Shown one piece after another: positions 19,343 to 24,170 of a DNA stretch of 24,170 nucleotides (position 1 is its first letter; each line of letters opens with the position of its first letter). Below the pieces are notes generated by a model, which was not told the origin of the DNA, did not search any database, and saw only the letters and a program-made list of their open reading frames with translations. The stretch lies in contig PWPS01000026.1 in the NCBI GenBank assembly GCA_003557065.1, positions 1 through 24,170 of the forward strand, in the 5' to 3' direction. The DNA is from Candidatus Nealsoniibacteriota bacterium (GTDB lineage Bacteria > Patescibacteriota > Minisyncoccia > Minisyncoccales > PWPS01). A program made the position numbers and the translations under genes.

Positions 19343-20538
19343 TTGGAAAACTTCCCGAATTAATGAGTCCGGTTAAGGACTTTTCCGGATTGATTGCTGC
19401 ATCTCCCTATGCTGATGCGGTTTATTTCGGGGTGGCGGATTATAATTTAAGGGCGAATTCTCAGGGAATAACCATTGAGAATTTAGTTGATTTTGTTTCG
19501 TTGTGTCACGAGAAGGGGCTGAAGGCTTATATGACTGTTAATTCAACCCTGTACGATCCAGATATTCCGAAGGTCAAAAGTTTAATTGAGAATGCAAAAA
19601 GAGCGGAAGTTGATGCGTTAATAGTTTGGGATCCGGCTGCAATAAGACAGGCGAAAGAGGTCGGTTTGGATTTTTTCATCTCGACGCAGGCGAATGTTTC
19701 CAACAGTGAAGCTGCTCAATTTTATGCCGACTTGGGAGCTAAAAGAGTGATTTTAGCTAGAGAGATGTCGCTTGAGCAGATAAAGAAAGTGGTTAGTGAT
19801 GTGGATGTGGAAGTAGAGGTTTTTGTTCATGGTGCAATGTGCTTAGCTCTTTCGGGAAGATGTGTTCTTTCGGGATTTTATAGTTCTTCTTCCGCCAATA
19901 GGGGTGCTTGCAGTCAACCTTGCAGAAGAAAGTGGAGAATAATCGATGATGAAAAAAATATATTGGAGACCGACGGTAAAAATTATCTTAGTCCGAAAGA
20001 TATTTGCATGATAGAGTATATTCCCGAATTAATTGAATCCGGAGTTCATTCTTTTAAAATCGAAGGCAGGCAAAGAGATTCAAGGTATGTAAGCGAGACG
20101 GCACGCCTTTACAGAAAAGCAATGGAAGCTTATAGTGAAGGAAGGTTTTTAAAAAGGGAAGCGACTTACTGGAAAGAAGATTTACGTAGAGTTTACAACA
20201 GAGATTTTTCAACAGGATTTTACTTTGGGGAGCCCGGAAAGGAAGGAATTAACTTTAACGTATCAGGGAACGCAAGTACAATCAAAAAACTTCAGGTTGG
20301 AAAAGTTACTCATTATTACCCAAAAAGCGGAGCGGCTTCATTAAGGCTTATACACAGAGGACTGTCGGTAGGTGATGAAATTGTAATCGAGGGACAAACC
20401 ACCTATCTCAATCAAAAAATTTCCTCTATCGAGGTGGAAGGAGAATCAATCGAAAAAGGCTTAAGGGGAGAAGAAATAGGGTTAAAAGTTAATGAAAGAG
20501 TAAGGGAGGGTGATGAAGTTTTTCTTATAACCGACTAG
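19339..20538 (+). CDS. Peptidase U32 family protein, YegQ/TrhP type
   Basis: Once called collagenase-like peptidases, U32 proteins of the YegQ group (TrhP in E. coli, YrrN/YrrO in Bacillus) are needed for 5-hydroxyuridine formation at tRNA wobble position 34, using prephenate. The N-terminus (KLPELMSPVKDFSGLIAA) and the YFGVADYNLRAN motif start a TIM-like barrel. The family signature is at about 163-202: EVFVHGAMCLALSGRCVLSG with ANRGACSQPCRRKW, whose four cysteines probably bind an iron-sulfur cluster. SFKIEGRQRDSRYV and a C-terminal beta domain (about 320-399, QVGKVTHYYPKSGAASLRL) follow. Length 399 is near that of the one-protein YegQ form (about 450). Coupled by ATGA overlap to the propeller-like gene; no tRNA gene or pheA is in the window. 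Confidence 0.9.
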   Translation: MIGKLPELMSPVKDFSGLIAASPYADAVYFGVADYNLRANSQGITIENLVDFVSLCHEKGLKAYMTVNSTLYDPDIPKVKSLIENAKRAEVDALIVWDPAAIRQAKEVGLDFFISTQANVSNSEAAQFYADLGAKRVILAREMSLEQIKKVVSDVDVEVEVFVHGAMCLALSGRCVLSGFYSSSSANRGACSQPCRRKWRIIDDEKNILETDGKNYLSPKDICMIEYIPELIESGVHSFKIEGRQRDSRYVSETARLYRKAMEAYSEGRFLKREATYWKEDLRRVYNRDFSTGFYFGEPGKEGINFNVSGNASTIKKLQVGKVTHYYPKSGAASLRLIHRGLSVGDEIVIEGQTTYLNQKISSIEVEGESIEKGLRGEEIGLKVNERVREGDEVFLITD

Positions 20539-20567
20539 TTGTCTTCTTTTATTTATATTGTTATAAT
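20539..20567 (+). promoter_or_regulatory. Promoter for the Cys-rich exported protein and histidine kinase
   Basis: TTGTCT (20539-20544), a 17-base spacer and perfect TATAAT (20562-20567), directly after the U32 stop. The -35 TTG could be mistaken for a start codon of the downstream ORF. The leader before ATG 20593 would be about 19 bases. Confidence 0.7.
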
Positions 20568-20592
20568 CGAGCAATGTTTTTTTATCAGAAAA

Positions 20593-21378
20593 ATGATTGA
20601 GAAAAAAAGAAAAATAAGTTTATTGGTAGCCCTTGTCTTGTTAATTATGATGGGGGCTTGGTTTTTTTTCGAAGATGGAGAGAGGGTATTCATTTCGGAA
20701 AATGATTCCGAAACGGTGACCAAAACGGGTAATTTAATCATCGGATCCGAAGATGCGGGACATGAATGGAAGCTTAGCTATGAAGAGCCCGGCAAGCCGG
20801 GATTGGTTATCAATATCATAACCGAAACGGAGAAAGTTAATTGCATCGGTGACGAGTCATGTGTTGCATTTTTTACAGGTGATGAATCGATAGTGGGAAG
20901 TAGGGTGGAATTGTCGGGAGTCTTAAAAGGAAACGATTTAACTTTGGATATTATTGAATTTGTCGAAGATGAAGTTTCTTGCAATTTTGATTTTGAACAA
21001 TTTACGGTAAGTACGATATATGAAGCGGATCAATATGAGGTTGATTTTTCTACTCGCCCGGAGGCGGAGACTTTTAGAACACGAATAACCGAAACCGCTG
21101 AAAAAGGTGTTAATTTTGCGGGAAGATATGCCTATGCCGAATGGGGTTGCGGCACCAATTGTGGAGCAGGAGCCATAGTCGATGTGGAAACGGGGGAGAT
21201 AGTGGAATACGGCCTTATGAATACTCATGGAGTGGATTATCGAGAGGATAGTAGATTACTTATCGTTAATCCACCGCAAGCCTTGGAATATATCAGGGAG
21301 GGAGATCTTTTTTCAGATGAAACGAGTAAGTACTATTTAGTACAAGATGGCAGCTTGCTTCTTTTGTGTGAAGAGTAA
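20593..21378 (+). CDS. Membrane-anchored Cys-containing protein with WGCGTNC motif
   Basis: I start at ATG 20593 (MIEKKRKISLLVALVLLIM), 54 bases inside the longest frame, because the earlier TTG belongs to the -35 box. Residues about 8-24 form the anchor. A first beta-rich domain (about 45-128) includes TETEKVNCIGDESCVAFFTG and VELSGVLKGNDLTLDII, like a small OB fold. The second domain (about 130-261) carries FAGRYAYAEWGCGTNCGAGA followed by IVDVETGEIVEYGL, a motif I recall in exported bacterial proteins of unknown function. Cysteines are probably disulfide-bonded. It precedes the histidine kinase by 12 bases and may be its cotranscribed partner, for example a signal-binding protein; that is inference. 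Confidence 0.78.
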   Translation: MIEKKRKISLLVALVLLIMMGAWFFFEDGERVFISENDSETVTKTGNLIIGSEDAGHEWKLSYEEPGKPGLVINIITETEKVNCIGDESCVAFFTGDESIVGSRVELSGVLKGNDLTLDIIEFVEDEVSCNFDFEQFTVSTIYEADQYEVDFSTRPEAETFRTRITETAEKGVNFAGRYAYAEWGCGTNCGAGAIVDVETGEIVEYGLMNTHGVDYREDSRLLIVNPPQALEYIREGDLFSDETSKYYLVQDGSLLLLCEE

Positions 21379-21390
21379 TTTTTAATAAAA

Positions 21391-22326
21391 ATGGACAAAA
21401 AAAGTATAAAAGACCAACTTAACGTATTCAAACTATGTAAGAATTACGATTTGCCACTTTTTAAATGTCCACAGTTTCTTTTCCTTGTAATGGGAGTGAT
21501 AATTATCGCCGTTATTTTACTCACCTACACCATAGGAGAAGAAATTTTTGGTGAACCGATGGTTGTTTTGGCGATAGTGACGGGAGAGGCACTGATACTT
21601 TTTATTGTAGGTTATGCGATCATAAGTGGTTTTGAAAAAATGGCGGAGGTAAATCAGATGAAGTCAGATTTTGTCGATTTGGTGACTCATCAATTACGCT
21701 CTCCGCTTACGACTTTGAAATGGGGATTTGAGGACCTACGACAGGAGGTTGAGACCAATGAAGAACAAGATAAGTATTTTGAAAGCCTGCAAGGAAATGT
21801 CGAAAAGATGTCCGAGATGGTCAATAATTTGTTAATGTTATCCAGAATGGACCAGGAAGGACACAAGTTTGAATTGAAAAAGTTTTCGGTAAATGAATTA
21901 TTGGACGGAATTTTGGAGAATTACCTGGTCGACGAGAATAAAGACGTAAAAGTAAAAAGAGATATAGAAGAGGTTCCCGAAATAACAAGCGATCCGGCAC
22001 AGCTTGAAATAGTAATGGATAATTTTGTTTCTAATGCGATAAAGTATACTCCAAAAGGAGGAGAAGTGGAGGTAAGGCTAAAGCAAGAAGGTAAAGATAT
22101 TATATTTGAAGTTGAAGACAGTGGTATAGGAATACCCAAGGAAGAACAACATAAAGTTTTTGCTAAATTCGAAAGGGCCAGCAATGTAAGTAAGGTTGAG
22201 CAAACCGGTTCCGGTTTAGGACTTTTCTTAACTAAGGAGATAGTCACGAAACTTGGAGGGAAAATCGGCTTTGACAGCGTTGAAGATGAGGGATCTACTT
22301 TTTGGTTCAAGCTGCCGATTAAATAG
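21391..22326 (+). CDS. Sensor histidine kinase (orphan)
   Basis: The 311-residue kinase has a short N-terminal region (NVFKLCKNYDLPLFKCPQF), two TM helices (about 28-48 and 57-80) and no PAS, HAMP or sensory loop of note. The HisKA domain contains SDFVDLVTHQLRSPLTTLKW with phospho-acceptor H100, and the HATPase domain has the N-box (DPAQLEIVMDNFVSNAIKYT), G1 (DSGIGIP, 243-249), F-box and G2 (GSGLGL, 273-278), so it should be active. No response regulator is adjacent, which is common for orphan kinases in small genomes. The C-x-x-Y-D/N-L-P-L-x-x-C-P-Q-F element just before TM1 is, from memory, shared by histidine kinases of Parcubacteria. It follows the Cys-rich protein gene by 12 bases. Confidence 0.95.
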   Translation: MDKKSIKDQLNVFKLCKNYDLPLFKCPQFLFLVMGVIIIAVILLTYTIGEEIFGEPMVVLAIVTGEALILFIVGYAIISGFEKMAEVNQMKSDFVDLVTHQLRSPLTTLKWGFEDLRQEVETNEEQDKYFESLQGNVEKMSEMVNNLLMLSRMDQEGHKFELKKFSVNELLDGILENYLVDENKDVKVKRDIEEVPEITSDPAQLEIVMDNFVSNAIKYTPKGGEVEVRLKQEGKDIIFEVEDSGIGIPKEEQHKVFAKFERASNVSKVEQTGSGLGLFLTKEIVTKLGGKIGFDSVEDEGSTFWFKLPIK

Positions 22327-22343
22327 TTTTTTATAAATTACTT

Positions 22344-22352
22344 AAGGAGGAG
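22344..22352 (+). promoter_or_regulatory. Strong ribosome binding site of the glycosyltransferase gene
   Basis: AAGGAGGAG lies six bases before the ATG at 22359 and fixes that start. TATAAA at 22333-22338 could be a -10 box, which would leave a very short leader. Confidence 0.7.
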
Positions 22353-22358
22353 TAATAA

Positions 22359-23558
22359 ATGGCCAACTTACGTGTGCTAATGTTCGGATGGGAGCTCCCC
22401 CCTGAAAATAGTGGGGGGTTGGGTGTTGCCTGTCTGGGACTTTCAGAAAAATTAAACGAAAAAGGTGTCGATTTAACTTTCGTTGTTCCGCGGAAGAAGA
22501 AATCGATGGAGAAGAATTTTTTTCGTCTGGTTTCGGCGGGTATAAATTATAAAGAAATTGAAATAAACTCTCCACTTTCACCGTATCTAAACGCTACCTC
22601 TTATCGCAGTATTTTGGCCGAGGACCATGACATATACGGCAAGGATCTTTTTGAAGAGGTTGATCGGTATCGAAGATGTGGGAAGAAGATTGGGTTGTTT
22701 GAAAAATTTGACGTAATTCATGCTCATGATTGGCTTTCTTTCGGTGCGGGAATCGAAGCCAAGAAAGTATCGGGTAAGCCGTTGATTGCACATGTTCACG
22801 CTACGGAATTTGATAGAGGAGGGGGTGATAATGCCGATCCGCGTGTTTATGTTAGAGAAAAAGAAGGCATGGAGATGGCTGACAGAATACTTGCGGTCAG
22901 TAACTACACCAAGGGGATAATAGTTGATAAATACGGAATATCACCGGATAAAATTGATGTTGCATATAATGGAATTAATTTTACCGAAAACAATACTGTC
23001 CAATCTCTTGAATCTTTAAAAAGGTCCGGATACAAGGTGGTTCTATTTGTCGGAAGACTAACAATACAAAAAGGACCTGATTACTTTTTAAAAGCGGCTA
23101 AAATTGTTTCTGATTACAATGACAAGGTTCTTTTTGTTATTGCGGGGTCGGGAGATATGGAGCGACAGATAATGCATCAAGCGGCGGAACTTGGAATATC
23201 CGACAAAGTTATCTTTCCCGGATTTGTGCGTGGCGATGAATTGCTTGCTCTCTATAAATCGGCTGATCTTTTTGTAATGCCGTCGGTTTCCGAACCGTTC
23301 GGCCTCACTCCTCTGGAGTCGATGATAAACGGAACTCCCGTATTGGTTTCTAAACAGTCCGGAGTTTCGGAGGTGATTACGCACGCTCTTAAAACTGATT
23401 TTTGGGATGTTGATGATATGGCGAATAAAATTTTAACCACGCTGGATAATGAATGTTTAGCGGATTGTTTGAAGGATAACGGCAAAAGTGAAGTAAGGGA
23501 AATAACATGGGATCATGCGGCGGATAAATGTATAGAGACTTATCAAAGCTTAATTTAA
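22359..23558 (+). CDS. Glycosyltransferase, GT4/GT5-type glycogen synthase-like
   Basis: A GT-B fold enzyme of 399 residues. The N-terminus FGWELPPENSGGLGVACLGL has the substrate-binding PxxxGGLG loop used by glycogen/starch synthases and archaeal glycogen synthases. FDVIHAHDWLSFGAG is the conserved central helix. In the C-terminal donor domain KVVLFVGRLTIQKGPDYFLKA contains the nucleotide-sugar R and K residues, and EPFGLTPLES is the E-x7-E motif of retaining GT4 enzymes. It most likely transfers glucose from NDP-glucose to a growing alpha-glucan, although other sugars cannot be excluded. The strong ribosome binding site fixes ATG 22359. A GH57 gene begins 7 bases after its stop, so the two are one functional pair, and the phosphorylase at 1718 may act on the product. 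Confidence 0.92.
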   Translation: MANLRVLMFGWELPPENSGGLGVACLGLSEKLNEKGVDLTFVVPRKKKSMEKNFFRLVSAGINYKEIEINSPLSPYLNATSYRSILAEDHDIYGKDLFEEVDRYRRCGKKIGLFEKFDVIHAHDWLSFGAGIEAKKVSGKPLIAHVHATEFDRGGGDNADPRVYVREKEGMEMADRILAVSNYTKGIIVDKYGISPDKIDVAYNGINFTENNTVQSLESLKRSGYKVVLFVGRLTIQKGPDYFLKAAKIVSDYNDKVLFVIAGSGDMERQIMHQAAELGISDKVIFPGFVRGDELLALYKSADLFVMPSVSEPFGLTPLESMINGTPVLVSKQSGVSEVITHALKTDFWDVDDMANKILTTLDNECLADCLKDNGKSEVREITWDHAADKCIETYQSLI

Positions 23559-23565
23559 GGAAAAA

Positions 23566-24170
23566 ATGCCTTCAGTATGTTTTTATTTTCAAGTTCATCA
23601 GCCGTTTAGAGTAAAGAAATACAGATATTTTGATATAGGTAATGATCATCACTATTTTAATGAAAGTGGTGAAAATGATCTTAATAACGAGCGAATATTA
23701 AAAAAGGTGGCGCGAAAATCGTATCTCCCGACAAACGCGATACTTTTGGATCTTTTAAAAAAATATCCGGACTTTAAATTTACTTTTTCTTTTTCAGGAG
23801 TAGCCCTGGAACAAATGGAGCTTTATAGCCCGGAGACAGTAGAGTCTTTTAAAAAACTTGTCGACACCGGTCGAGTCGAAGTTTTGGCTGAGACCTACTA
23901 TCACTCATTGGCCTTTTTACATTCCGAAAAAGAATTTGAAAGACAAGTTGATCTTCATGGGAAAAAGGTTAAGAAACTTTTTGGGTGCAATCCCAAGATA
24001 TTCAGATGTACTGAGCTCTCTTATAATAATGATTTAGCCTACAAAGTATCCAAAATGGGATATAAGGGAATATTGGCGGAGGGGGCGGACAAGGTTTTGG
24101 GTTGGAGGAGTCCGAATTTTCTTTATAAGTCGATTGGCAGTGATATAACATTGTTTTTAAAAAATTATAA
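23566..24170 (+). CDS. Glycoside hydrolase family 57 alpha-amylase-like protein, 3' end outside the window
   Basis: The start ATG at 23566 follows AAGG (23557-23560, overlapping the upstream stop codon) with good spacing. The 201 visible codons, open to the end of the window, contain three GH57 conserved regions: FYFQVHQPFRV (region 1, H11-Q12-P13), GRVEVLAETYYHSLAF (region 2) and FRCTELSYNNDLA (region 3, whose glutamate is the family nucleophile). The proton-donor aspartate (region 4) and the rest of the (beta/alpha)7 barrel should lie downstream. Members are alpha-amylases, 4-alpha-glucanotransferases and branching enzymes; the sequence around HQPFRVKKYRYFDIG suggests the alpha-amylase-type group common in Patescibacteria. 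Coupled to the GT4 gene, it probably remodels or degrades the same glucan. Confidence 0.92.
   Translation, partial: MPSVCFYFQVHQPFRVKKYRYFDIGNDHHYFNESGENDLNNERILKKVARKSYLPTNAILLDLLKKYPDFKFTFSFSGVALEQMELYSPETVESFKKLVDTGRVEVLAETYYHSLAFLHSEKEFERQVDLHGKKVKKLFGCNPKIFRCTELSYNNDLAYKVSKMGYKGILAEGADKVLGWRSPNFLYKSIGSDITLFLKNY

Noticed and set aside
20539..20592. TTG-initiated 18-residue extension of the exported Cys protein
   Set aside because: The TTG belongs to a -35 box and the extension crosses a perfect TATAAT with a 17-base spacer.
1..24170. UGA recoded as glycine (as in Gracilibacteria/Absconditabacteria)
   Set aside because: Well-aligned genes end at UGA at the expected C-terminus (glmS after KVVTVE, MscS) and no conserved gene contains internal UGA.
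1..24170. tRNA, rRNA or insertion sequence genes
   Set aside because: I looked for cloverleaf-like TTC-rich segments with a CCA end, rRNA-like stretches, transposase motifs and terminal inverted repeats and saw none; absence is by eye only.

Overview
The window is AT-rich bacterial DNA with densely packed genes, mostly on the + strand. Almost every second product carries a single N-terminal membrane anchor. UGA is a normal stop: glmS, the MscS channel gene and others end in it. The gene set suggests a Candidate Phyla Radiation (Patescibacteria, probably Parcubacteria/Paceibacteria-like) genome: orphan membrane proteins, a membrane-anchored FKBP, a DUF2914 protein, a YegQ-type U32 protein, an orphan histidine kinase with an LCxxYxLPLxxCPQF-like N-terminus, and a short GT35 phosphorylase plus GT4/GH57 for alpha-glucan. 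This placement is inference from family recognition; no marker phylogeny was possible.

Layout. 1-4.4 kb: the end of glmS, an alpha-glucan phosphorylase and a membrane-anchored unknown, closed by a strong terminator. 4.4-7.9 kb: a minus-strand zinc-knuckle mini-gene with a homopolymer frameshift, facing away from a YibQ-type polysaccharide deacetylase; then a two-TM protein behind a terminator-like leader hairpin, a membrane-tethered pterin dehydratase-like protein without its catalytic histidines, and an MscS channel. 7.9-8.7 kb: no intact gene, but protein-like fragments in shifting frames. 8.7-11.4 kb: a conserved protein of unknown function, a nitroreductase, a Cas4/RecB-like PD-(D/E)XK nuclease and two very small proteins. 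11.4-13.1 kb: an ECF sigma factor overlapping a three-TM protein, then a small exported helical protein. 13.1-15.6 kb: a DUF2914 membrane protein, two small membrane proteins and a membrane-anchored FKBP. 15.6-16.0 kb: a compact minus-strand unit made of a consensus promoter, a three-helix-junction leader RNA and a 46-residue membrane miniprotein. 16.0-18.4 kb: a lipid-anchored-style unknown, superoxide reductase and YchF in one operon, converging on a minus-strand unknown. 18.6-24.2 kb: a propeller-like exported protein coupled to a U32/TrhP-like protein, an exported Cys-rich unknown with a sensor histidine kinase, and a glycosyltransferase with a GH57 amylase that runs off the end.

How the genes fit together. 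Three themes recur. Alpha-glucan storage and use appear at both ends (phosphorylase on the left; GT4 and GH57 on the right), with glmS supplying amino sugar. Envelope maintenance or stress is represented by MscS, the ECF cassette, FKBP, DUF2914 and the histidine kinase. Oxygen or redox stress is represented by superoxide reductase with YchF, and the nitroreductase. Promoters are readable in many gaps. Several use a TGn-extended -10 with little -35, and many would give leaders of only about 10-25 bases, whereas intrinsic terminators are strong and often shared by convergent genes.

The parts most worth a second look are the minus-strand RNA/miniprotein unit at 15.65-15.94 kb, the frameshifted zinc-knuckle gene at 4.4-4.5 kb, the non-catalytic tethered pterin dehydratase fold, the ECF cassette and the cross-kingdom uncharacterised family at 8.7 kb.
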